Source: Nocardiopsis mwathae (GTDB taxonomy: Bacteria > Actinomycetota > Actinomycetes > Streptosporangiales > Streptosporangiaceae). From it: a stretch of 64,000 bases of DNA. The stretch spans positions 2,418,001 through 2,482,000 of the forward strand of contig NZ_JACHDS010000001.1 in the NCBI RefSeq assembly GCF_014201195.1. Direction: 5' to 3'. The translations under genes and the position numbers were made by a program. Below, one piece after another: positions 16,727-24,197 of this stretch (positions within the stretch are counted from its first letter, which is position 1; the number at the start of each line of letters is the position of its first letter). The notes below the pieces were generated by a model, which saw only the letters and a program-made list of their open reading frames with translations, was not told the origin of the DNA and did not search any database.

Positions 16727-17077
16727 GTGTTCCACACCCTGCAGATGCACATCCGATTCGCCCCCGACCTCCGACCGCCCGGATCTGCGACGGCGGAGAG
16801 GTTCGACCTGTTCGTCGATCGTGTCGGCGACGCGCTCTGGGCGTTGGAGCACGCCGATTCCGCGGTCGCCGACCCTGACACCGGCGCCGATCCGGCCGAG
16901 CGCTCGCTGGTGGTCGGCATGCGGATCAGCGCGGCCACTCTCCAGGATGCCCACGAGGTCCTTCTCGCACATGTGCGCCACGTTGTGTCCATCGCTGAGC
17001 GGAGGGGCGGCGCAACGGTCGGCTTCCGCGCCGAGAGGAGGCCGGCCGTCCGGGACATCGGCCTCGTCTCGGCGTAG
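16727..17077 (+). CDS. Conserved actinobacterial small protein, unknown function
   Basis: A 116-residue acidic protein (FVDRVGDALWALEHADSAVA near residue 30). It resembles small actinobacterial hypotheticals that follow the plan of an amphipathic helix, an acidic linker and a beta-strand pair. GTG at 16727 follows GGAG at 16718-16721. No catalytic motif is apparent. It is divergent from the kinase gene and convergent with the next gene. Confidence 0.5.
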   Translation: MFHTLQMHIRFAPDLRPPGSATAERFDLFVDRVGDALWALEHADSAVADPDTGADPAERSLVVGMRISAATLQDAHEVLLAHVRHVVSIAERRGGATVGFRAERRPAVRDIGLVSA

Positions 17078-17141
17078 GTCGTCACTGGTCCGTCGGATGC
17101 CGACCGGCGCAGGCCCGCGCCTGTTCGGACTTGGCTGCACC

Positions 17142-17531
17142 TCAGGATGCGGCGAGTACCCAATAGAGGATCATGGCGAACGAAATCAGCAAACCTACGC
17201 CGAATGCGATCCACGCCGCCAGGGTGCATTTGCGCGCGGAGCCGGGGCTGCTGCTCGCGGTCGCCAGGCCGATGATCGCGAGGACGACCCCGACGATGCC
17301 GAGCGGCCAGCACAAGAGGATCCCGACGACGTTGGCGATGAGCGCGGCCACCGCTGAACCGATGCTCGCAGGAGGCTCGCCCAGTGGGTGGCCGCCGGGG
17401 CCGAAGCCGGGGGGCGGCGGAGGCATACCCGGCCCGCCCGGCGGAGGCATGCCCGGGCCACCGGGCCCTGGAGGCGGGGGCAGCTGCCAGCCGCCGTTGG
17501 GTGGTCCTCCCGGTCCGGGACCGTACGTCAT
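17142..17531 (-). CDS. DUF4190-like Pro/Gly-rich small membrane protein
   Basis: The 129-residue product starts with about 60 residues of proline- and glycine-rich sequence with repeated PGGPGMPPP units. Two hydrophobic helices follow (AVAALIANVVGILLCWPLGI and WIAFGVGLLISFAMILYWVL) joined by a short basic loop. This is the plan of the DUF4190 family, common in actinomycetes and often near membrane-stress genes. ATG at 17531 has AGAGGA 5 bases upstream. Function unknown. Confidence 0.75.
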   Translation of the reverse strand: MTYGPGPGGPPNGGWQLPPPPGPGGPGMPPPGGPGMPPPPPGFGPGGHPLGEPPASIGSAVAALIANVVGILLCWPLGIVGVVLAIIGLATASSSPGSARKCTLAAWIAFGVGLLISFAMILYWVLAAS

Positions 17532-17664
17532 GGCATTCCTCTTCTTCGTCATTCCACTTCGACCGGCCGATCGTGCTTCGATGGCCGGGAACGAACCGGA
17601 CCGCGCCGACTCGGTGTCGACGCGGCCGCGAGTTTTGCGAGGATTGCAGAGAATTACCGGATTG

Positions 17665-18351
17665 TCACCTTGCCGACGTCGACTCCAGCCCCATGTCCTT
17701 CTCGGCGCGGAGCCGGTCGGCGATGGCGGTGATCTGGTCGACCGTGCCGTTCATCAAGGTGGCCGCGTGCTCGGTGACGGTCTCGATCGGCCAGTTCCAC
17801 CAGGCCGCTTCCACCAAGCGGGCGGCGTCCCGCTCGCTGTAGCGCCGCTTGACGACGCGGGCGGGGCTGCCACCGACGACGGTGTAGGGCTCGACGTCGC
17901 GGCTGACCACGGCTCCGGCCGCGACGATGGCGCCGTCACCGATGGTGACGCCCGGCATGACCATGGCGTCGCGCCCGATCCACACGTCGTTGCCGACCAC
18001 CGTGTCCCCCTTGGAGGGGTGGTTGGCCAGGAACGTGTCCACCGTGGCGTCCTGCCAGGCGCCGGAGAACATGGTGAACGGGAAGGCCGAAGGCCCGCTG
18101 CTCATGTGGTCGGCGTACAGCAGGAACCGGCTGCCCGCCGCGATCGCGCAGAAGCGGCCGATGACCAGCCGGGCCGACCCGAACGCGTAGAGCATCCGGT
18201 CCTCCTCGAAGGTGCCGGGGTCCTCCGACGCGTCGTAGTAGGTGTACTCCCCCACGTCCAGCAGGTCGGAGGTGACCGTCGGCCGGATGAAGACGCAACG
18301 GCGCTCTCCCTCGGCGAGCGGGAAGGGGTCGGCCGGGTTCGGTGCGGTCAT
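17665..18351 (-). CDS. Vat-type xenobiotic O-acetyltransferase (streptogramin A acetyltransferase-like)
   Basis: A 228-residue left-handed beta-helix acetyltransferase of the Vat/CatB class, which inactivates streptogramin A or chloramphenicol with acetyl-CoA. It shows the family landmark around the active-site histidine, YADHMSSGPSAFPF, the hexapeptide coil GNDVWIGRDAMVMPGVTIGD with GAIVAAGAVVSRDV, and the acetyl-CoA-binding GGSPARVVKRRY. A C-terminal helical extension of about 55 residues is also typical. It lies 91 bases downstream of the ABC-F gene on the same strand and probably shares its transcript. Which drug it modifies cannot be read from sequence. Confidence 0.85.
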   Translation of the reverse strand: MTAPNPADPFPLAEGERRCVFIRPTVTSDLLDVGEYTYYDASEDPGTFEEDRMLYAFGSARLVIGRFCAIAAGSRFLLYADHMSSGPSAFPFTMFSGAWQDATVDTFLANHPSKGDTVVGNDVWIGRDAMVMPGVTIGDGAIVAAGAVVSRDVEPYTVVGGSPARVVKRRYSERDAARLVEAAWWNWPIETVTEHAATLMNGTVDQITAIADRLRAEKDMGLESTSAR

Positions 18352-18442
18352 GTGGTGTGGTGCTCCTTGCCGTCGTTCGTCGATGTCGTTTCCGCGGTGG
18401 CAGGGGGCGGGCGCCGGGAACCGCCCGGCGCCCGCCGCGCGG

Positions 18443-20122
18443 TCAGCGCGCCGTGATCCGCTCACGCACCCTGCCGCCGTCGAGCCGCAGCTCCGGGCCG
18501 TCCCAGCCGCGGCGCAGCCAGCGGTCGTGGCTGGCCACGACGACCGCGCCGGGGGCGCTGCCCAACGCCTCCTCCAGCTCCCCGGCGAGGCGCAGCGAGA
18601 TGTGGTTGGTGGGCTCGTCGAGCAGTAGGACGTTGGGGGCGTTGCCGACCAGCAGGGCCAGGGCCAGGCGGCGGCGCTGCCCCACGCTCAGCTGCCCGAC
18701 CGGGCGGTCGACGTCGCGCTCGGCGACCAGGCCCAGCTCGCCGAGCGGCGGGACCCCGGTCCGCCCGGCGGTCATCGCCGCGTAGTAGCGGCGCGGCGTC
18801 AGGTCGGGCCGCTGGTAGTGCACGTCCTGTTCGAGGAGGGCCGCGGTGGTGCCGCGGCGCCACTGGACGCTCCCCCGCGCCGGGGCGATCCGGCGCGCCA
18901 GCACCTGCAGCAGCGTCGACTTGCCCGCCCCGTTGGGCCCGGTGACCAGCAGCCGCCCGTCGGCCGGAAGGTCGAGGTGGTCCAGGGCCAGGCGCCCCGG
19001 AACCTCGATTCCGCGGGCGATGAGCGCGTTGCCGCCGGCGGCGGATTCGCCGGTCAGCGCCGAGTCGAAGCCGAGCGGCCGGGGCGGCTTGGCCACCTGG
19101 TCGCGCTCCAGTTCGGTCAGCCTCCGCTCGGCGTTGCGGACCCGGCGCGAGATCTGCTTCTGAACGGCCTCTCCCATCCCGTCGTAGTCCATCTTGTTGC
19201 CGTCCTTCATCGGCCGGAACTGCCCGACCTTCCGGGCGGTGGAGTGCACGGAGCGGCGCAGGCGGCGCAGCTCCTCCTGTTCGGCGCGGTGCTGCTGCTC
19301 CCAGCGCTCCCGCTCGACCCGCTTCTCCCGCAGGTAGAAGGTGTAGGCACCGCCGTAGTAGGTCGGGCCGCTGCGGGAGGGGTCGAGGTCGAGGATGCCG
19401 GTGCACACTTCGTCCAGGAACAACCGGTCGTGGCTGGTCACCACCACCGCGCCGGGCATGCCGCGCAGGTAGCGCTCCAGGAACTCCACGGCGGCGTCGT
19501 CCAGGTGGTTGGTGGGCTCGTCCAGTAGCAGCGCTCGGGGCCGCCGGATGAGCAGCGCGGCCAGTCCCAGCCGGGTGCGCTGCCCGCCGGACATCTCCGC
19601 CAGGCGCCGTCCGGGTTCGAGCGCGTCGAGCCCGAGCCCGGCCAGGACGAGGCCGGCCCTGCGGTCGGCGTCCCAGACCTCCTGCGCCTCGGCCCGTTCG
19701 AGGGCCTCGGCGTAGGCGGCGAAGACGGCCGTATCGCCCGGGCGGTCGTTCATGTCGGCGGCCAGCCGGGCCAGCCGGTCCTCGACGGCTCGGCTGGGGG
19801 CCAGCGCCTCCTCGACCACCTCGGCGAGCGACATGCGGCCGGGGTAGGGCACCTCCTGGTGCAGGAAGCCGGTGTCGGAGGGCCGGGCGACCGCGCCGCC
19901 GTCAGGGTCCTCGATTCCTGCGAGCAGCCGCAGCAGCGTGGACTTGCCGGCGCCGTTCTCCCCGACGAGGCCGAGGCGCTGCCCGGGCGCGACGTCCAAG
20001 CAGACGCCGTCGAACACCGGCTCGTTGCCGTAGGCCTTGGCCAGGTCGCGGGCGTGGAGCAGCGGCGCGGGGCCGGCGTCGGCGGGGGTGGCGGTGGAGC
20101 GGTGGGTCTGCGTGGTCTGCAA
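18443..20122 (-). CDS. ABC-F ribosome-protection ATPase (antibiotic resistance type)
   Basis: A 559-residue soluble protein with two ABC domains and no membrane segment. Domain 1 has GENGAGKST (about residue 54), MSGGQ and LLLDEPTNHLDD; domain 2 has GPNGAGKST, LSVGQ and LLLDEPTNHIS. Between them is a charged coiled-coil linker (about residues 245-340) of the kind that enters the ribosomal E site and displaces macrolide, lincosamide or streptogramin drugs. The start is TTG at 20122: AGGAGGT at 20138-20132 lies about 9 bases upstream and no better start is present. Upstream is a leader of about 230 bases with a promoter and T tract; the Vat gene follows. Confidence 0.88.
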   Translation of the reverse strand: MQTTQTHRSTATPADAGPAPLLHARDLAKAYGNEPVFDGVCLDVAPGQRLGLVGENGAGKSTLLRLLAGIEDPDGGAVARPSDTGFLHQEVPYPGRMSLAEVVEEALAPSRAVEDRLARLAADMNDRPGDTAVFAAYAEALERAEAQEVWDADRRAGLVLAGLGLDALEPGRRLAEMSGGQRTRLGLAALLIRRPRALLLDEPTNHLDDAAVEFLERYLRGMPGAVVVTSHDRLFLDEVCTGILDLDPSRSGPTYYGGAYTFYLREKRVERERWEQQHRAEQEELRRLRRSVHSTARKVGQFRPMKDGNKMDYDGMGEAVQKQISRRVRNAERRLTELERDQVAKPPRPLGFDSALTGESAAGGNALIARGIEVPGRLALDHLDLPADGRLLVTGPNGAGKSTLLQVLARRIAPARGSVQWRRGTTAALLEQDVHYQRPDLTPRRYYAAMTAGRTGVPPLGELGLVAERDVDRPVGQLSVGQRRRLALALLVGNAPNVLLLDEPTNHISLRLAGELEEALGSAPGAVVVASHDRWLRRGWDGPELRLDGGRVRERITAR

Positions 20123-20222
20123 GGGCGACCACCTCCTGTCCTGGTCGAAGGCGGAGGCGGGCCTCGGTACGTGAAGGCGCGGCGGTGCACCCCGGAGGAG
20201 TGGAAGAAGAGCGCGCTACACG

Positions 20223-20386
20223 AAAAAAGACACCGAGGCCGCACCGAAGGATCTTCGGGCTGCCCGCCGGGCACCGGCTCCAGCCCCTGGCCGCTGAGGA
20301 CCGGGCGAGCCGCCGCGGACGCGGGCGTGGTCTCGATGTCAGTTACGCACGAAGAGGAGGTTAGGTGGAATTCGCCCAGAACGCAA
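20223..20386 (-). promoter_or_regulatory. Promoter and candidate attenuator of the ABC-F/Vat operon
   Basis: On the minus strand TTGCGT (20386-20381), 17 bases, TAACCT (20363-20358) forms a good promoter, so the mRNA would start near 20351. In the leader GACATCGAGACC (20340-20329) can pair, with one wobble and one mismatch, to GGCCTCGGTGTC (20240-20229), which is followed at once by six T (20228-20223). A smaller hairpin CCGAAG-ATC-CTTCGG lies at 20258-20244. This looks like a premature terminator of the kind used for drug-induced control of ABC-F genes. I found no convincing leader peptide with a ribosome site. Confidence 0.45.
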
Positions 20387-20407
20387 GTTTTCTCCCACCG
20401 CTACCGC

Positions 20408-20436
20408 GCCCCTCCCCGATGGCCTCGGGGAGGGGC
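20408..20436. terminator. Hairpin terminator of the ECF operon
   Basis: GCCCCTCCCCGA (20408-20419) and TCGGGGAGGGGC (20425-20436) form a perfect 12-bp stem with a 5-base loop, 8 bases beyond the stop of the last ECF gene. It also separates that operon from the ABC-F promoter. Confidence 0.75.
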
Positions 20437-20444
20437 GGCATGGG

Positions 20445-21263
20445 TCAGGAGGTTCCGGGGGCGTGCTCCCGCAGCTCCCCGAGGAATCCCTCGACCGTGG
20501 TCACCGGGGCCCTCCAGCCCAGCTCCTCGGCCAGGCGCAGCATCTGCGGCGGCTCGACGCGTGCTTGGGTGAGCTTCTCCGCCTGGGTGAACACCACGTC
20601 GGCGGTGCCGTCGGCGATCACCCGGCCCTGCGCCATGACCACGACCCGGTCGAAGTTCTCCGCGACGAAGTCCATGTCGTGGCTGACCGCGAGCACGGTG
20701 ATGCCGCGCTCGTGCAGCTCACCGATGATCCGCGCGATCTGGGTGACCGCGACGTGGTCCTGGCCGGTGGTGGGCTCGTCGAGGACGATCACGGGGGTGT
20801 CCATGGCCAGGACGGACGCCAGGGCGACGCGCTTCCGCTCGGCCGGGGACAGGTGGTAGGGGTGGTGCTCGGCGTGGTCGGCGATGCCGGTGGCCGCCAT
20901 GGCCGCATCGGCGAGCCGGTGCACCTCCTCCTCGCTCTTGCCGAGGTTGCGCGGCCCGAACTCGACGTCTGCGCGGACCGTCTTGGCGAACAGCTGGTCG
21001 GCCGGGTTCTGGAAGACGTAGCCGACGTGCGCCGACAGCTGCGCGATGCTCCGCCCGGCGGTGTCCTCGCCGCCGATGCGGATCGTGCCGCCCGAGGGCG
21101 TGTAAATGCCGTTGAGGTGGCGGGACAGGGTGGTCTTGCCGGCCCCGTTCTGGCCGATGATCGCGACGCGCTCGCCGCTCGCGACCTCCAGGTTCACCCC
21201 GTTGAGCGCGGTGACGCCGCTGGGGTAGGTGTACACCAGGTCGGCGATGCTGATGGCGGTCAT
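20445..21263 (-). CDS. ECF transporter ATPase A2 subunit
   Basis: A 272-residue ABC ATPase of the energy-coupling-factor class (EcfA/CbiO-like). Walker A is GQNGAGKTT, the Q-loop lies in VFQNPADQLF, Walker B is VIVLDEPTTGQD and the switch His is in AVSHDMDF. The ABC signature is degenerate: LSPAERKRV instead of LSGGQ. In ECF pumps the two ATPases form an asymmetric pair, so this subunit may contribute a weakened site. Its ATG overlaps the stop of the A1 gene (ATGA, 21260-21263). It is the last gene of the operon. Confidence 0.9.
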   Translation of the reverse strand: MTAISIADLVYTYPSGVTALNGVNLEVASGERVAIIGQNGAGKTTLSRHLNGIYTPSGGTIRIGGEDTAGRSIAQLSAHVGYVFQNPADQLFAKTVRADVEFGPRNLGKSEEEVHRLADAAMAATGIADHAEHHPYHLSPAERKRVALASVLAMDTPVIVLDEPTTGQDHVAVTQIARIIGELHERGITVLAVSHDMDFVAENFDRVVVMAQGRVIADGTADVVFTQAEKLTQARVEPPQMLRLAEELGWRAPVTTVEGFLGELREHAPGTS

Positions 21264-22117
21264 TCCTGCTCCCCCTTGATCGCCGCACGGAACCCTTCTG
21301 CCGCGCCGTCCAGCGTCACGGGCAGCGCCCGCTCCTCCGGCCACGCACCGTCGCGGCGGGCCTCGGTGGCAGCCACGGTGAAGCGGGTGCGCCCGATGCC
21401 CCACTCGTCCATGCGCGGGTCGGTGAGAATGTCGGCGGGCGCGCCCTCGGCGACGATGCGGCCGTCGGCCACCACGTGCAGCTCGTCGGCGTGCTCGGCG
21501 AGCAGCTCCAGCTTGTGCTCGACCAGCAGGACCGTCATGCCGGTGGCGCGGATGGCGGCCAGCGCTTCGACGACCATGCGGGAGCCGCCGGGGTCGAGCT
21601 GGGAGGTGGGCTCGTCGAGGATGAGCACGTCGGGACGCATGACCAGCATGGAGGCGACCGCGACGACCTGCTGCTGCCCGCCGGAGAGCTCGTAGGGCGA
21701 GCGGTCGGCGAGGTGGGTGATCCGCAGCCGCTCCAGCACGTCGGAGACCCGGGCGCACATCTCGTCGCGCTCGATGCCGAGGTTCTCGCAGCCGAAGGCG
21801 ATCTCTTCGCGGACACTGAAGCGCGCACCGGAGATCTGGTTGAACGGGTCCTGCTGGACCAGCCCGACCCGGGTGACCAGCTCGGGCAGCGGGGTGTCGG
21901 CCACGGTGAGGCCGCCGACGGTCACACTGCCGGTGTGCTCGCCGCCCTGGGCGTGCGGGATGAACCCGGCGGCGGCCATCGCCAGCGTCGACTTGCCCGA
22001 CCCGCTGGCCCCGATGAGCCCGTGGAACCGGCCCGGGCGGACCTCCATCGAGATGTCGTGCAGGACCGGCGCCTCGCTGGTCGGGTAGGCGTAGGTGAAG
22101 TCGCGGAAGGTGATCAT
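21260..22117 (-). CDS. ECF transporter ATPase A1 subunit
   Basis: A 285-residue ABC ATPase with canonical motifs: Walker A GASGSGKST, Q-loop VQQDPFNQISG, signature LSGGQQQ, Walker B VLILDEPTSQLD and switch His in LVEHKLE. It would pair with A2 and dock to the EcfT coupling helices. It begins 1 base after the EcfT stop and overlaps A2 by 4 bases, so all four ECF genes form one transcript in the order S-T-A1-A2. Confidence 0.92.
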   Translation of the reverse strand: MITFRDFTYAYPTSEAPVLHDISMEVRPGRFHGLIGASGSGKSTLAMAAAGFIPHAQGGEHTGSVTVGGLTVADTPLPELVTRVGLVQQDPFNQISGARFSVREEIAFGCENLGIERDEMCARVSDVLERLRITHLADRSPYELSGGQQQVVAVASMLVMRPDVLILDEPTSQLDPGGSRMVVEALAAIRATGMTVLLVEHKLELLAEHADELHVVADGRIVAEGAPADILTDPRMDEWGIGRTRFTVAATEARRDGAWPEERALPVTLDGAAEGFRAAIKGEQE

Positions 22118-22118
22118 C

Positions 22119-22904
22119 CTAGAGGACCCCCAACGTGTGCAGGGCGATCGCGAGGACCGCGAGCAGGATCATCGCCCAGCGGGCCGCACGCTGCGCGGCG
22201 CTGTCGGGGACGATGGTGAATGCGGTGGGCCGCTGCGGCGACCCGAAGGCGCGCGACTCCATTGCGATGGAGCGGTTCTCCACGTCGGTGAGCGCGCCGA
22301 GGAGCAGCGGGCCCATCAGCGGGACGAGCCTGCGGGCGCGGGTGAGCGCCCCACCGGAGCCCAGGTCGAGCCCGCGCGCCTGCTGGGCCTGCATGATGGC
22401 TCCGGCGCGGGCCTGGAAGGACGGGATGATCTGCATGGTCGCCGAGATGACGTAGGCGATCTTGGGCGGAAGCCCGGCCTGCTGCATGGCCGACATCAGC
22501 GTGCCCGGGTGGGTCGTCAGCAGCAGCACGATGAACGCGCTCACCATGACGAGCAGCCGCAGCGCGGTGGTCCCGGCGAAGACGAGGCCCTCGGTCTTGA
22601 CCGCGAGCGGGCCGAGCTCGACGAGGACGGTCCCGGGCTCGGGGTAGGTCAGCCCCTGCAGCAGGAAGAGGATGACCAGGAACGGCGCGAAGAAGCCGAG
22701 GACGAGCTTGACGAAGCGCTTGGCGACTCCGGCCAGGACCGCGGCCGGAACCTCCAGAAGGAGGAAGAGCAGCGCCGGCCACCACAGGTTGTCGACGCCG
22801 AAGGCGGCGATCGTGACGGCGGCGACGAAGGCCAGCTTGGTGACCGGGTTGAGCCGGTGGATCCAGGTCGTGCCGTCCTGGTAGAAGCTGAGCGTCTGGC
22901 TCAC
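22119..22904 (-). CDS. ECF transporter transmembrane coupling protein EcfT
   Basis: A 261-residue membrane protein of the CbiQ/EcfT family with about five hydrophobic segments. The N-terminal HRLNPVTKLAF is characteristic, and two Ala-Arg-Gly type coupling helices that contact the ATPases can be seen in QAQQARGLDLG and AMESRAFG. GTG at 22904 overlaps the stop of the S-component gene (GTGA, 22901-22904). EcfT transmits ATPase movement to the S component to topple it in the membrane. Confidence 0.92.
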   Translation of the reverse strand: MSQTLSFYQDGTTWIHRLNPVTKLAFVAAVTIAAFGVDNLWWPALLFLLLEVPAAVLAGVAKRFVKLVLGFFAPFLVILFLLQGLTYPEPGTVLVELGPLAVKTEGLVFAGTTALRLLVMVSAFIVLLLTTHPGTLMSAMQQAGLPPKIAYVISATMQIIPSFQARAGAIMQAQQARGLDLGSGGALTRARRLVPLMGPLLLGALTDVENRSIAMESRAFGSPQRPTAFTIVPDSAAQRAARWAMILLAVLAIALHTLGVL

Positions 22905-23860
22905 GACCGTCCTCCTTCCTCGTCCTTGGCTGCGGTGGTGCCGGTGGTGCCGGGCGCGGCGCCGTCCGTGCCGGCGGCGGTGGGCGCGGTGGCGGCGATC
23001 GACGCCGGGACCGGGGCGCGGTCGCGGTCGTCGAGCACGTCGACCGTGCGGGCTCTGGCCAGTACCGAGGCGCTGCGCGGCGCGAACACCGAGTTCTCGC
23101 GGGCGAACGGGAATCGCTGGGAGAACCGGCTGGGCAGCGCGCGCAGGATGATCACCGCGACGAGGAACGCGATCGACTTGTCCAGCGGGTCGACCGTGAG
23201 GCCCTGGGCGATGGACGCGCCGAGCGTGTCCAGGCCGAGGGTCTGGAAGACCGCGACGATGGCCGAGCGTCCGGCCGAGGCGTTGGCGCCGCCGAAGATG
23301 AAGGCGGAGATGGGGCCGGAGACGAACGCGGCCACGACGCCGGTCGCCACACCGGCGGCGACGGCCGTCGGCACCCGGCGGGTCCACCCCCAGCGGGCGA
23401 ACAGCCCGGCCAGCAGGCCGATGACGACCTGGGTGGTGGAGTACGGCAGGGATGCGGGGCTGATGCTGATACCCCAGATGACGTTGCTCAGCGCGCCGGT
23501 GGCGGCACCGGCCGCCGGGCCCGCCAGCAGCCCCACGAGCACGGTGCCGATGGAGTCGAGGTAGAGGGGCAGGCCGACCATGTTGTTGATCTGGCCGGCC
23601 ACGATGTTGATCGCGATCGCGATGGGCAGCAGCGTCACCGTGGAGGTGGGCATGCGCGCCATGGCACCGGCGATGATGAGCCCCGAGCCGATGAGGTACC
23701 CGACGAGCGCGATGAGCGCGGCCGGACCCACGCCGGCCCCGCCCACAAGGCTTTCGGGCTGCCACACCACCAGGTACAGGTAGGTGGCGATGATGACGGC
23801 CGATCCCGCCGTGATCAGCATCCACGGTGGATAGCGCCGCGTGGTCGGCATATTGCTCAT
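22901..23860 (-). CDS. ECF transporter substrate-binding S component, substrate unknown
   Basis: A 319-residue membrane protein with about seven hydrophobic segments. The centre has the motif GLPLYLDSIGTVLVG followed by GAATGALSNVIWG, which I recognise from uncharacterised actinobacterial ECF S components. The last 70 residues form a hydrophilic Ala/Pro/Thr-rich cytoplasmic tail ending in acidic residues, absent from small vitamin S components of about 180-200 residues. ATG at 23860 has AGGGGA upstream. I saw no TPP, cobalamin or FMN riboswitch consensus in the upstream region, so the vitamin or metabolite cannot be assigned. Confidence 0.8.
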   Translation of the reverse strand: MSNMPTTRRYPPWMLITAGSAVIIATYLYLVVWQPESLVGGAGVGPAALIALVGYLIGSGLIIAGAMARMPTSTVTLLPIAIAINIVAGQINNMVGLPLYLDSIGTVLVGLLAGPAAGAATGALSNVIWGISISPASLPYSTTQVVIGLLAGLFARWGWTRRVPTAVAAGVATGVVAAFVSGPISAFIFGGANASAGRSAIVAVFQTLGLDTLGASIAQGLTVDPLDKSIAFLVAVIILRALPSRFSQRFPFARENSVFAPRSASVLARARTVDVLDDRDRAPVPASIAATAPTAAGTDGAAPGTTGTTAAKDEEGGRS

Positions 23861-24197
23861 GGGTTCCCCTGGTCCGTATCCCCTGGTGCACGGCGAAGGA
23901 GAGATCGGGGCGGTGTCGGAGGCGGCGGCATCCCGGCGGAAACCGAAGGCCGCGTAACAAACTTCGCTTTGATCTCGTGCTGTCACAAAAGACAACATTT
24001 CGCCGGATCGACCTTACCGGCCCGGCGGGGGTAGCCCGACCACGCGCGATCAGACGACGCGCTCTTTCACCAGTTCGTTGCACTTGCGCCCATCACGTCG
24101 TATTTTCACTTTACGGGGTTAAGAGGTGACTTTCTGTGCCTACGACTCCGCGGCACCTTCACCCATCCATCCCACAACCCGATCCCTGGACGGGGCC
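23861..24197. other. Divergent intergenic region between the ECF and deacetylase genes
   Basis: The 337 bases hold the promoters of two divergent units. The rightward one is visible (24078-24106). For the leftward ECF unit I see A/T-richer DNA around 23955-24000 but no confident -35/-10 pair. No extra gene or riboswitch consensus was found. Confidence 0.5.
24078..24106 (+). promoter_or_regulatory. Promoter of the polysaccharide deacetylase gene
   Basis: TTGCAC (24078-24083), 17 bases, TATTTT (24101-24106) match a housekeeping promoter. Transcription would begin near 24113, giving a leader of about 85 bases to the ATG at 24198. Confidence 0.5.

Noticed and set aside
22095-23564. 489-codon plus-strand frame over the ECF genes
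   Set aside because: Antisense to the EcfT and S-component genes, with no recognisable domain and strongly biased composition.
23861-24000. Vitamin riboswitch (TPP, cobalamin or FMN) in front of the ECF operon
   Set aside because: I looked for the conserved core sequences of these elements on the minus strand and found none.
24126-24197. GTG at 24126 as the deacetylase start
   Set aside because: It would place 24 polar residues before the lipoprotein signal; ATG at 24198 gives a normal signal peptide.
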